Of a DNA stretch of 32,921 nt, positions 7,882 through 15,708 are shown piece by piece. This DNA comes from Flavisolibacter sp. (GTDB lineage Bacteria; Bacteroidota; Bacteroidia; Chitinophagales; Chitinophagaceae): NCBI GenBank assembly GCA_028288675.1, contig JAQBNG010000089.1, forward strand, positions 1-32,921. Reading direction: 5' to 3'. Under the pieces are notes generated by a model, which searched no databases, had not been told where the DNA came from, and was given only the letters and a program-made list of their open reading frames with translations. The number at the start of each line of letters is the position of its first letter. Within the stretch, counting starts at the first letter, position 1. The translations under genes were made by a program, and so were the position numbers.

Positions 7882-8520
7882 ATGCGCATAACTTTTCTTT
7901 TTTTATTGGTTGGGGCAATCGCTTTTGCAACCTCCTGCAGCAATAGTTCTTCCGGCAAAACATTTTGCGACACGGCTTGCGGAACCGACTCTTTCAACTT
8001 TAAAGGCGCCGATCCATTGAACCCGATAGTAGCCATTGGCGTTAATAAATGCAAAGCCGACAGTATGCTTTGGGCTTATGATCTGGTAGACTCAAGGCTA
8101 ATATCGCTATCTGAATTTTTGGGTCAGCCGGTTAACTTAAATAAATCTGCAATTGATTGTTTTTTTAAAGACACCAGTTATGCCTGGCTTCAGTTTAACG
8201 ATTGCATAACGGGCAGAGGATTTTTAGTAAAACTAAGCTACGACAGGGCCAAAGAAACAAGGAAAATCACTGGGGCGTTTACAAAGTTTGACCCTAAGTT
8301 TTCAATAGACCCCGAGTTGGTTGCTTATACAGACAGAGGCTCAGTATTTGTTGAAAACATGGCAACCGGGCAAAAGGCTACTCTTTCGTTTGAAAAAGCT
8401 TACGATATTGAATTTAATAAACTTCATGAAACAGTTGACAGCGTAAATATTACCAAAAGCCGCGTTTTTGTGAAAATGGTTGAGGAAGGAAAGGTGTATG
8501 AAAAAAAGATTAGCCTTTGA
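7882..8520 (+). CDS. Putative lipoprotein of unknown function
   Basis: The 212-residue product starts MRITFLFLLVGAIAFATSCS, a signal peptide ending in a lipobox-like ATSC, so a lipid-anchored envelope protein is likely. The mature region has several cysteines near the N-terminus (TFCDTACGTD, NKCKAD) and more at AIDCFF and FNDCIT. Beta-strand-rich text follows (GRGFLVKLSYDRAKETRKIT, YTDRGSVFVENMATGQKATL). I do not recognise the family. An upstream in-frame TTG would add 23 residues and bury the signal peptide, so the ATG is used. xerD follows after a 101-bp gap on the same strand. Confidence 0.75.
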   Translation: MRITFLFLLVGAIAFATSCSNSSSGKTFCDTACGTDSFNFKGADPLNPIVAIGVNKCKADSMLWAYDLVDSRLISLSEFLGQPVNLNKSAIDCFFKDTSYAWLQFNDCITGRGFLVKLSYDRAKETRKITGAFTKFDPKFSIDPELVAYTDRGSVFVENMATGQKATLSFEKAYDIEFNKLHETVDSVNITKSRVFVKMVEEGKVYEKKISL

Positions 8521-8592
8521 TTATAAATAAGTTAATAGGCTAATGGATTCATACGTTGTAGTGAAGCAGCATTTGTGCAGTGGGCAACCCTG

Positions 8593-8616
8593 AACTCCAA
8601 ACTCCAAACCCCAAAC
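8593..8616. repeat. Heptamer repeat directly before xerD
   Basis: AACTCCA, AACTCCA, AACCCCA and a partial AAC lie in tandem, ending 6 bp before the chosen xerD ATG, so they occupy the ribosome-binding region. Confidence 0.7.
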
Positions 8617-8621
8617 TTCTC

Positions 8622-9521
8622 ATGTGGGAACCGTATAAAAAAGGATTCAAAGCCTACCTTCAATTAGAGCGTTTACTATCTGACAATTCTATTGTCGCTT
8701 ACTTATCAGACATTGAAAAATTTACACAGTTTTTGTTAAGTGCTGATTTAAAAAAATCTCCGTCAGAAATTGATTTAAAGATCCTGCAACAGTTTATTAA
8801 ATGGATTGCCGAACTGGGCATGATGCAAACATCACAGGCCCGCATCATATCAGCCCTTAGAACCTTTTATAAATACTGTTTGCTGGAAGATATAACTACA
8901 GTTGATCCTACATCGCTTTTAGAAGCGCCAAAGCTAAAGCGGGTTTTACCTGATACATTAAGCTTTGATGAAATTGAAGACATCCTTTCGCAAATTGATT
9001 TAAGCACACCTGAAGGCACCCGCAACAAAGCCATAATAGAAACCATGTACAGTTGCGGCCTGCGGGTAAGTGAAGCAGTAAACTTAAAACTATCGCAGCT
9101 TTTTTTTGATGTGGGTTTTGTAAGGGTAATTGGCAAAGGAAATAAGGAACGGTTAATACCGATTGGCAGCAGCGCTATTAAATTTATTTTGATTTATGTG
9201 AACAGTATTCGTAACCAGCAGGTGATACAAACGGGCGAAGAAGATATTGTTTTCCTGAACCGGAGAGGAAAGCGGTTAACAAGGGTAATGATCTTTATTA
9301 TCATTAAAGACCTGGTAAAAAAAGCGGCCATAAAAAAAACAATTTCTCCGCATACATTCCGTCATTCTTTTGCTACGCATTTGGTTGAAGGCGGCGCTGA
9401 CCTACGGGCCGTTCAGGAAATGCTGGGGCATGAAAGTATCACCACTACTGAAATTTATACGCACCTTGACAGGGAATTTTTACGTAAAACGCTGGAGCAA
9501 TTTCATCCGGGTTTTCAGTAG
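8622..9521 (+). CDS. xerD: Site-specific tyrosine recombinase XerD
   Basis: XerD acts with XerC at dif to resolve chromosome dimers. From the ATG at 8622 the protein has 299 residues and the catalytic set falls at R148 (CGLRVSEA), K172 (GKGNKERL), H244 and R247 (PHTFRHSFATHL), H270 (LGHESI) and Y279 (TEIYTHL). As I recall, these are the positions in E. coli XerD, which supports both the identity and the start. An upstream GTG would add 14 residues translated from the heptamer repeat and is rejected. The N-terminal SAM-like core-binding domain spans about 1-100. The gene is isolated, and nothing suggests a prophage or integron. Confidence 0.93.
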   Translation: MWEPYKKGFKAYLQLERLLSDNSIVAYLSDIEKFTQFLLSADLKKSPSEIDLKILQQFIKWIAELGMMQTSQARIISALRTFYKYCLLEDITTVDPTSLLEAPKLKRVLPDTLSFDEIEDILSQIDLSTPEGTRNKAIIETMYSCGLRVSEAVNLKLSQLFFDVGFVRVIGKGNKERLIPIGSSAIKFILIYVNSIRNQQVIQTGEEDIVFLNRRGKRLTRVMIFIIIKDLVKKAAIKKTISPHTFRHSFATHLVEGGADLRAVQEMLGHESITTTEIYTHLDREFLRKTLEQFHPGFQ

Positions 9522-9540
9522 TTATTGTATGATGATGCTT

Positions 9541-10503
9541 TTATTGAACAATAAATTTTTGCGAGAAGATTTTATTGGCAGATCTATCAAACAAACAAAT
9601 AACATAGTTACCTGCTGCATAATTAATGGTCTTAATTTGCAAGGACTGATTTGCAGATAGAATAAAGATACCTGATTGAATTATTGCCCCTGAAGTTGAA
9701 AAAATTTGGTACTCGCCATCAACCGGCTCTTTTGTAATAATTGTGAGCTGCCCGCCTTTTTGAACTGGATTTGGATAAACAGCCCAGTTTGAAGGAAAGT
9801 GTTGAATACTAGATTTGGATGCTGAATAACCCTTTATATATTTCACAGAATTGCCACAAGAAATCGTTCTATAGGAAATACTGGGGTAAGAAATAATTAC
9901 CACTTCATCCAGCCTCGTATTTTTTCTTTTTAATTGAATGGTAGTTGGTACTGTTGAATTCATTAAATCGGCTTTCTGAGTTACTGATTCGTATCCTATA
10001 TTGCTTACTTCTATCTGTTCGATAGCATTAAAATTTTCCTTGCTCAGATTTACAACACCATTGGAATCAGCAGCCATCTCCAAAAACCTGTTCTTCAATT
10101 TAATTCTTACAGAAGCATTTGAAATAGGTTGACCCGTTTCTTTATCCTTTATAATGATCATACTCTTTTTTGAAGTGATTAAAATAACCCCATGCATGTC
10201 ACGGGAGCAAAAGGAAACGCCAGCTTCATCGCCTTTTAAAATAGTAATAGCTTCAATAGTGTTTGGGTTGATGGTAGACAAACTACCTTGAGTTAACAGA
10301 ATACCATCCAATAAAACCAAAGGTTCGGTAGCCAATGTTGTGGCGGCGCCGCATCTCACCCGTATTTGCGGTACTGATGGAGCGACATTTGATACTATGC
10401 CGCAACCCATTCTGCCTTGCAATAATTTCGCTAATGAATCAGTTCCCTGCGACCAGGTAAGAACGGGCAGCAGGCAACTTAAAAGGAATAAAATTCTTTT
10501 CAT
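9541..10503 (-). CDS. Secreted protein: TonB-plug-like domain plus T9SS type A tail
   Basis: The 320-residue product starts MKRILFLLSCLLPVLTWSQ, a Sec signal peptide. Residues ~55-112 resemble the plug domain of SusC/RagA-type receptors (PLVLLDGILL, INPNTIEAITILKGDEA, SRDMHGVILITSKKS) but no beta-barrel follows. Residues ~118-192 look like a carboxypeptidase-regulatory/CNA-B-type beta-sandwich (DKETGQPISNASVRIK, SNGVVNLS, GYESVTQKA). The linker has TRLDEVVIISYPS, reminiscent of plug linkers. Residues ~240-320 match the T9SS type A sorting domain (WAVYPNPVQKGGQLTI, GNYVICLFDR, KFIVQ). Export to the surface or medium is inferred. An ATG ten codons upstream is possible. The gene diverges from the sigma factor with about 85 bp between. 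Confidence 0.75.
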   Translation of the reverse strand: MKRILFLLSCLLPVLTWSQGTDSLAKLLQGRMGCGIVSNVAPSVPQIRVRCGAATTLATEPLVLLDGILLTQGSLSTINPNTIEAITILKGDEAGVSFCSRDMHGVILITSKKSMIIIKDKETGQPISNASVRIKLKNRFLEMAADSNGVVNLSKENFNAIEQIEVSNIGYESVTQKADLMNSTVPTTIQLKRKNTRLDEVVIISYPSISYRTISCGNSVKYIKGYSASKSSIQHFPSNWAVYPNPVQKGGQLTIITKEPVDGEYQIFSTSGAIIQSGIFILSANQSLQIKTINYAAGNYVICLFDRSANKIFSQKFIVQ

Positions 10504-10588
10504 AAACAATGATTTTCTAACGGATGCACCCATTTAACAAATTGCACACCCCCTTTCAAAAAAATATTTCTCCTTACTTTTAACCACC

Positions 10589-11170
10589 TTGGCTTTTCTC
10601 AAAAAAATATCATCCTCTTTATCCGATGCTGAACTGGTGGAGCAATTTAAGCAGTCATCCGACCTGGCTGTACTTGGCGATTTATATCAGCGCTATATGG
10701 ACCTGGTATATGGCGTTTGCCTCAAGTATTTAAAAGAACCTGAAGATGCACAGGATGCGGTAATGGCCGTCTTTGAAGAACTGGTTACAAAGCTCCAAAA
10801 ACACCAGGTTGAAAACTTTAAAAGCTGGCTCTATACATTGGCCAAAAACCATTGTTTGATGCGGCTCCGGAGCCTAAAGAAAACTCCTGTTACAAAAATG
10901 AAGGAAGAGTTTATGCAATCGGAGGAAAACGGGCATCTGGAGGACGTAATGTTGCGGGAAGAGAATTTTACGCAACTGGAATATTGCATGGCGCAGTTGG
11001 CAACCGACCAGCGAAAAGTAATTGAAGCATTTTACCTGCAAGGAAAATGTTATAACGAGATAAGCGCTGAAACAGGAATAGACTGGAATAACGTACGCAG
11101 CTATATTCAAAACGGGCGGCGGAACTTAAAGCTTTGCATGGAGAAGCAAGGCAAAAAAATAATGGTGTAA
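10589..11170 (+). CDS. Sigma-70 family RNA polymerase sigma factor (ECF-like)
   Basis: The 193-residue product shows region 2 at about 28-95 (YQRYMDLVYGVCLKYLKEPE, SWLYTLAKNHCLMRLRSL) and region 4 at about 130-188 (MAQLATDQRKVIEAFYLQGK, then YNEISAETGIDWNNVRSYIQ with a helix-turn-helix). There is no region 1 or 3, as expected of an extracytoplasmic-function sigma factor. The start is a TTG at 10589; no in-frame ATG lies upstream and the first downstream ATG would remove part of region 2. The stop codon is immediately followed by the ATG of the anti-sigma-like gene, which points to translational coupling. Confidence 0.87.
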   Translation: MAFLKKISSSLSDAELVEQFKQSSDLAVLGDLYQRYMDLVYGVCLKYLKEPEDAQDAVMAVFEELVTKLQKHQVENFKSWLYTLAKNHCLMRLRSLKKTPVTKMKEEFMQSEENGHLEDVMLREENFTQLEYCMAQLATDQRKVIEAFYLQGKCYNEISAETGIDWNNVRSYIQNGRRNLKLCMEKQGKKIMV

Positions 11171-12232
11171 ATGAAAGAGTTAATTAATTATACAGCACAG
11201 GATATCGAACGCTATCATAGCGGTGGGCTTTCGCCTGTGCAAATGCATGCGCTTGAAAAAGCTGCGCTGGAAGATCCCTTTCTTGCCGATGCCCTTGAAG
11301 GATACACTTATACGCAAACGGCTTCGGCTGATTTAACCTCTCTTCAACAAAAACTGAAACAAAGAATTGAAAAAGACGAGGAAAGAAGTGTCTTTTCCAT
11401 GAGCAATAACTGGATGAAAATTGCGGCTCTTTTTCTTGTAATTGCCGGGGGCGGCTGGTTCATTATTCAAAGCCTTAGCCCATCTAAAAATGAAGTAGCA
11501 ATTGCTGCTTCAGATAATAATAATAAACAACAGTCTCCAATTATAAACCGAGATATAAATGCCGATTCAGCTTCTACTTTTTTAAATACACCTGTGAGTA
11601 ATGAAACGGCATCCACCAGTAAAAGTGTATCTGCTGCTCCCCGCCAGGAAGAATATAAAACCAGAAATAAAAATAATTATAATACACCTTTGGTGGTGCC
11701 GTCTGCAAACAGCCTGTTAAGGCAACAGGGCAATGAAGTAACAGCAACTGCAACTGCGCCTTACAGGGATATTGATAAGGAAAAAGATCAAGCGGACGTT
11801 ACGGCGATGCAGAAAAAAGAAGGAGTAAATAGCCGTAGCAGAACTAACGATACAATCCGAAATGTTGATGTGGTATTACAAAGGACGGAAGGTACACTTG
11901 AGGAAGTAGTTGTCAACCCAAAAGCAAAAGCAAATACCCAGGCATCCAGAAAAATGATGATGCAAATTGATACCCTTGAGCCTGCCAACGGCTGGGGCTA
12001 TTTCGACGACTACATCGCCTCCAATATTAAATCTCCCGGCGATTTAAAAATAAAACCGGTCAGTGGCGAAGTGGAGTTGAGTTTTGACCTTAATAAGGAT
12101 GGCGAACCCGTGAATATTACTGTTACCAAATCGCTTTGCGATAAATGTGATGAGGAAGCGATTCGCCTTTTAAAACAAGGCCCAAAGTGGAAAAATAAAG
12201 GTAAGAAAGGCAAAGTAAAAATCAGGTTTTAA
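11171..12232 (+). CDS. Anti-sigma-like membrane protein with C-terminal TonB_C domain
   Basis: The 353-residue product begins with a cytoplasmic segment (1-~80: YTAQDIERYHSGGLSP, MHALEKAALEDPFLADALEG), the usual Bacteroidota anti-sigma opening. One transmembrane helix follows at ~82-100 (MKIAALFLVIAGGGWFIIQS). A long polar, Asn/Ser/Thr-rich periplasmic linker (~105-255) contains TLEEVVVNPKAKA. The last ~90 residues resemble the TonB C-terminal domain (FDDYIASNIKSP, SGEVELSFDLNKDGEPVNIT, DEEAIRLLKQGPKWK). I infer that it holds the adjacent sigma factor at the membrane and senses a periplasmic or outer-membrane partner. No zinc-binding anti-sigma motif is seen. It begins one base after the sigma factor stop. 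Confidence 0.83.
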   Translation: MKELINYTAQDIERYHSGGLSPVQMHALEKAALEDPFLADALEGYTYTQTASADLTSLQQKLKQRIEKDEERSVFSMSNNWMKIAALFLVIAGGGWFIIQSLSPSKNEVAIAASDNNNKQQSPIINRDINADSASTFLNTPVSNETASTSKSVSAAPRQEEYKTRNKNNYNTPLVVPSANSLLRQQGNEVTATATAPYRDIDKEKDQADVTAMQKKEGVNSRSRTNDTIRNVDVVLQRTEGTLEEVVVNPKAKANTQASRKMMMQIDTLEPANGWGYFDDYIASNIKSPGDLKIKPVSGEVELSFDLNKDGEPVNITVTKSLCDKCDEEAIRLLKQGPKWKNKGKKGKVKIRF

Positions 12233-12324
12233 AACTCTCGCTCACCTCAGACTCCTGAAGAAGAGCTTCTATGCACAGCACAGTATCCCGGTAGCTGAAG
12301 ATGTTGATTAGAATTGTTGCCGGT

Positions 12325-12377
12325 GAAGAGTGCGACGCAACAAAAGCTAAATAGTAGCATTCAGCTTGGTACATAAA
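12325..12377 (-). repeat. Dispersed GTGCGACGCAA element, copy A
   Basis: The core AGAGTGCGACGCAACAAAAG followed by CTAAATAGTAGCAT and GTACATAAAA is shared with copies at 15.65, 19.30 and 32.45 kb. It lies beyond the 3' end of the reverse-strand FKBP gene and overlaps its terminator. Confidence 0.8.
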
Positions 12378-12406
12378 AAAACTCAACCGACAAAAATGGT
12401 TGAGTT
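12375..12406 (-). terminator. Rho-independent terminator of the FKBP gene
   Basis: On the reverse strand AACTCAACC pairs with GGTTGAGTT around a 9-nt loop, followed by a run of T. It lies about 73 bp after the FKBP stop codon and overlaps the end of repeat copy A. Confidence 0.8.
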
Positions 12407-12478
12407 AAATAAGTATCATTGCAAGGCCAGTAACTATGCGTCAGTTCTCCCTATCCTTGAGAAGAGGCCAAAGCGAGG

Positions 12479-12931
12479 CTACGGCATTATAATCCTCGAT
12501 ACCGGCTGAACCTCCACCATCTCAATATCAAAAATTAAATCCTGGCCGGCTAACGGATGATTGGCATCTAAAATAACAGACGTTTCTTTTACTTCGGCAA
12601 TCACCACCGGGAACTGTTGTCCCTGGTCGTTGCTTAACATCAATTGGTGCCCTGGCTCAGGAGTCACATCAGGCGGAAACTGGTCTTTTGGAAACTCAAT
12701 CAAGTTGGCTTCTTCCTTTTGCCCGTAAGCATCATCGGCGCCTATTTCCACTGTTTTTTTATCACCTGGCTGCATTCCTTTCACACCTTCATCAAAGCCT
12801 TTGATCATCTGGCCTGCGCCTACCGTAAATTCCAAAGGTTCACGTCCCTGCGATGAATCGAATGTTTCACCATTACGTAAACGGCCATGATAGTGCACTT
12901 TCACTTTATCTCCTTCCTTTACCTGTTGCAT
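12479..12931 (-). CDS. SlyD-like FKBP-type peptidyl-prolyl isomerase
   Basis: This enzyme catalyses cis-trans isomerisation of prolyl bonds and acts as a folding helper in the cytoplasm. The 150 residues start MQQVKEGDKVKVHYHGRLRN and continue with GETFDSSQGREPLEF and MIKGFDEGVKGMQPGDKKTV. These are the FKBP strands, interrupted at about 70-125 by an insert-in-flap domain. The signature DANHPLAGQDLIFDIEMVEV at 122-141 is characteristic of SlyD. The histidine-rich metal-binding tail of enterobacterial SlyD is missing. No signal peptide is present. The gene converges with the anti-sigma gene. Confidence 0.9.
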   Translation of the reverse strand: MQQVKEGDKVKVHYHGRLRNGETFDSSQGREPLEFTVGAGQMIKGFDEGVKGMQPGDKKTVEIGADDAYGQKEEANLIEFPKDQFPPDVTPEPGHQLMLSNDQGQQFPVVIAEVKETSVILDANHPLAGQDLIFDIEMVEVQPVSRIIMP

Positions 12932-13101
12932 GTTTCAAAATTTTTAATGTTGAATAATACCTCCTCTTTTAATAGCACCGCAGCCAACTTTTTGCAACAC
13001 CTGGCAATGCTCACAAAAAGAGAAAGAAACAAGGCGGGCAAGGTACTAATCTTTCACGTTTTGATGGCGGTATTTTACTGATATTTGAGCTGAACAATTA
13101 A

Positions 13102-14388
13102 ATGTTTCCAATGTTTAAAAACTATTTTTTTCTCTTTCTCAGTATCGTTTCTATCAATGTAAATTGTTCAGCACAAAAGCAAAAATTGAAGTTGACAACA
13201 GAAGCAAATAGTAATCAAAATTCAAGCGCTGCTATTATCCCGGGTGCTGACCAAATGGAAAAATATTTGCCTATGCTGAAGGGTAAAAAGGTTGCCCTGT
13301 TGGTAAACCATACTTCTACAGTTGGTAAAGCCCATATTATTGATACGCTTATAAAATTGGGTGTTGGCATTAAAGTAATCTTTGGTCCTGAACACGGCTT
13401 TAGAGGCGATGCGCCGGACGGAGCAAAGATTGAAACTACTTCCGACCCCAAAACCGGCGTACCGGTCATTTCTCTATATGGGAAAAAGAACAAACCGGCA
13501 CCGGAAGATCTGAAAGATGTTGATATAATGGTTTACGATATACAGGACGTGGGCACCCGCTATTACACCTTCATTTCTTCCATGCAATATTTTATGGAGG
13601 CGGCACTTGAAAACAACATTCCGCTCATCATTTTAGACCGCCCAAACCCTAACGGTTTTTATGTAGACGGCCCTGTGCTCGACACAGCCTTTAAATCGTT
13701 TGTAGGCATGCAACCAATACCTGTTGTTTACGGCATGACGATAGGCGAATATGCTAATATGATTATGCAGCAAGGATGGTTAAGCGATGCAGCTAATAAG
13801 GCCTACCATACTTTAAAACTCGTGCGGTACATGGCGGGTGCAAAATACTTTCAACTGCATGTTATTCCTGTTGCCAATTACACACACAAGAGCAAATATA
13901 TTTTACCTATTAAGCCATCTCCTAACCTACCCGATATTGGCTCTATTTATTGGTATGGATCGACTTGTTTTTTTGAAGGGACCACATTGAGTGAAGGCAG
14001 GGGAACAACTAAACCATTTGAATATATTGGCCACCCTTTATTACCAAAAACAATGTTTTCTTTTACGCCTGCAAGTACCGCGGGAGCTCCCTCACCAAAG
14101 CATAAAGACAAAGTTTGTTATGGGTGGAATTTAAGTGGCACACCGGAGCAGGTTTTAAAAATGGTTGATAATAAAGTACAGATAAAGTACCTGATAGAGG
14201 CTTACAAACTTTTCCCTGATAAAGAGAATTTTTTTAATAAAGGAATTAACCGCCTGGCCGGCAATAATGAACTGGCGCAGCAAATTAAAGATGGCAAGTC
14301 AGAAGCGGAAATTCGTAAAAGCTGGGAGCCCAGATTAAATGAGTTTAAAAAGATACGGAAGCAGTACCTGATGTATGCTGACTTTTAG
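13102..14388 (+). CDS. DUF1343/NamZ-family exo-beta-N-acetylmuramidase
   Basis: DUF1343 proteins include NamZ (glycoside hydrolase family GH171), which releases N-acetylmuramic acid from the non-reducing end of peptidoglycan fragments. The 428-residue product has an N-terminal signal (MFPMFKNYFFLFLSIVSINV, then NCSAQ) and the family core: GKKVALLVNHTSTVGKAHII, IFGPEHGFRGDAPDGAKIET, VDIMVYDIQDVGTRYYTFIS, PLIILDRPNPNGFYVDGPVL and the GTTLSEGRGTTKPFEYIGHP motif. Length and motif order agree with the family. A second ATG three codons in is equally possible. It is probably periplasmic or lipid-anchored (VNC). No other amino-sugar recycling gene is adjacent. Confidence 0.88.
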   Translation: MFPMFKNYFFLFLSIVSINVNCSAQKQKLKLTTEANSNQNSSAAIIPGADQMEKYLPMLKGKKVALLVNHTSTVGKAHIIDTLIKLGVGIKVIFGPEHGFRGDAPDGAKIETTSDPKTGVPVISLYGKKNKPAPEDLKDVDIMVYDIQDVGTRYYTFISSMQYFMEAALENNIPLIILDRPNPNGFYVDGPVLDTAFKSFVGMQPIPVVYGMTIGEYANMIMQQGWLSDAANKAYHTLKLVRYMAGAKYFQLHVIPVANYTHKSKYILPIKPSPNLPDIGSIYWYGSTCFFEGTTLSEGRGTTKPFEYIGHPLLPKTMFSFTPASTAGAPSPKHKDKVCYGWNLSGTPEQVLKMVDNKVQIKYLIEAYKLFPDKENFFNKGINRLAGNNELAQQIKDGKSEAEIRKSWEPRLNEFKKIRKQYLMYADF

Positions 14389-14415
14389 TAAAGTAAACAG
14401 CTTAATACGTTAGTT

Positions 14416-14461
14416 GGTTAATAAGTATTAGCGAAGTTTGCACTCTATAAACTTATTAACC
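14416..14461. repeat. Hairpin of short words between DUF1343 gene and fmt
   Basis: GGTTAATAAGT and ACTTATTAACC are a perfect 11-bp inverted repeat with a 24-nt spacer. The right arm continues as 8-bp words (ATTAACCT, ATTTACCT, ATTAACTC) up to the fmt start. It could end DUF1343 transcription; no T run follows. Confidence 0.6.
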
Positions 14462-14483
14462 TATTTACCTATTAACTCTTTAG

Positions 14484-15422
14484 ATGAACTATAAAGATTT
14501 ACGCATCGTGTTTATGGGTACGCCTGAATTTGCTGTAGCATCGCTTGATGCCCTGGTAAAAATTGGATGCCATGTTGTTGGTGTAATTACTGCACCCGAT
14601 AAACCTGCAGGACGGGGAATGAACCTGCAGCAAAGCGCTATAAAAAAATACGCAGTTGAAAACAATTTTCGAGTTTTACAACCTGAAAGATTAAAGAATC
14701 CACAGTTTTTAGAAGAGCTAAAATCCTTGCAGGCTGACTTGCAAATTGTAGTAGCCTTTAGAATGTTGCCCGAAGTTGTTTGGAATATGCCGCCTATGGG
14801 AACGGTCAATGTTCACGGCTCTTTGTTGCCGCAATACCGTGGGGCTGCGCCTATTAACTGGGCTATTATTAATGGTGAAGAAGAAACCGGTGTTACAACG
14901 TTTAAACTAAAGCACGAAATAGATACCGGTGATATTTTAATGCAGGAAAAGCTTTCAATTGGCAAGGCTGAAACTGCGGGCGAACTGCATGACAGAATGA
15001 AAGAACTTGGCGCCCGGGTTTTAGTAAAAACAGTTCAAGGATTAGGTGAAGGCACACTGGTAGAAAAGCCGCAATTATCAGCTCTTGAAAGTTTCTCTTT
15101 TGAAATAAAACATGCACCAAAAATTTTTACTGAAACCTGTAAAATAGATTGGACTAAGCCAACTGATGAAGTGTACAATTTGATACGGGGGTTATCTCCT
15201 TATCCCGCTGCCTTTACTTTTTTAAAAGAAAAGGTATTGAAGATTTATAAAAGCGAAAAAGAGATTGTGCAACTCAACGTTTACGCAGGCCAATTGGAAA
15301 CGGATTCGAAAACCTATTTAAAATTTGCTTGCGCCGATGGATATATTTTAGTGAAAGAAGTACAATGGGAAGGAAAGAAGAGAATGATGGTTGAAGAGTT
15401 TTTGAGAGGGTTTAGGATGTGA
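14484..15422 (+). CDS. fmt: Methionyl-tRNA formyltransferase
   Basis: Fmt formylates initiator Met-tRNA using 10-formyltetrahydrofolate. The 312-residue product has the Rossmann-like start (LRIVFMGTPEFAVASLDALV), ITAPDKPAGRGMNLQQSAIK, and the catalytic region GTVNVHGSLLPQYRGAAPIN with N109, H111 and D147 (HEIDTGDIL) in the places expected for the family triad. The C-terminal OB-like domain spans about 205-312. The ATG at 14484 directly follows the heptamer/octamer tract. The usual neighbour def is not adjacent. Confidence 0.95.
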   Translation: MNYKDLRIVFMGTPEFAVASLDALVKIGCHVVGVITAPDKPAGRGMNLQQSAIKKYAVENNFRVLQPERLKNPQFLEELKSLQADLQIVVAFRMLPEVVWNMPPMGTVNVHGSLLPQYRGAAPINWAIINGEEETGVTTFKLKHEIDTGDILMQEKLSIGKAETAGELHDRMKELGARVLVKTVQGLGEGTLVEKPQLSALESFSFEIKHAPKIFTETCKIDWTKPTDEVYNLIRGLSPYPAAFTFLKEKVLKIYKSEKEIVQLNVYAGQLETDSKTYLKFACADGYILVKEVQWEGKKRMMVEEFLRGFRM

Positions 15423-15446
15423 GGAATGATTGCTAAAAGAAGTAAG

Positions 15447-15579
15447 GCCGTTTGTCATTCCGACAAAGGACGAACCTTTGAATTGCCATCGTAAACGACC
15501 ACTGCGAAGAGTAAGACCATCTGCATAAGCCCCTTATAAAGCACCAATCAAATCCCTCCTGCGTCCGGATGACAAGGCC
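15447..15579. repeat. Palindromic element with GTCATTCCGA ends
   Basis: The left end GGCCGTTTGTCATTCCGACA and the right end (reverse complement GGCCTTGTCATCCGGACGCA) are imperfect inverted repeats separated by ~70 bp. The words GTCATCCCGA...GGAGGGAT resemble a palindromic intergenic repeat frequent in Bacteroidota genomes (from memory). A lone related end, GCCATCCCGAGGAACGAGGG, occurs at 30957-30976. Confidence 0.6.
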
Positions 15580-15708
15580 AAAGCTTTATTGTAATAGTCA
15601 GCTTGAAAGATTGAAGGGTTATATAATGTTCAATAGATTACAAAGTGTACAAGAGTGCGACGCAACAAAAGCTAAATAGTAGCATATCCGCTAAGTACAT
15701 AAAAACCT
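15541..15708 (-). repeat. Dispersed GTGCGACGCAA element, long copy B
   Basis: A ~168-bp unit from GCACCAATCAAATCCCTCCT to CTAAGTACATAAAAACCT is nearly the same as the unit at 32336-32505, with a few substitutions and 1-3 nt indels. It contains the core GTGCGACGCAA at 15655-15665. It lies 72 bp beyond the LysM gene stop codon. Confidence 0.85.

Noticed and set aside
8622-9521. Tyrosine recombinase as the integrase of a mobile element
   Set aside because: Length and catalytic positions match chromosomal XerD, and there are no phage or conjugative genes or attachment-site duplications nearby.
12233-12478. Possible tRNA or small RNA gene between the anti-sigma and FKBP genes
   Set aside because: No cloverleaf or TTCGANNC arm was found; the gap is explained by repeat copy A and the FKBP terminator.
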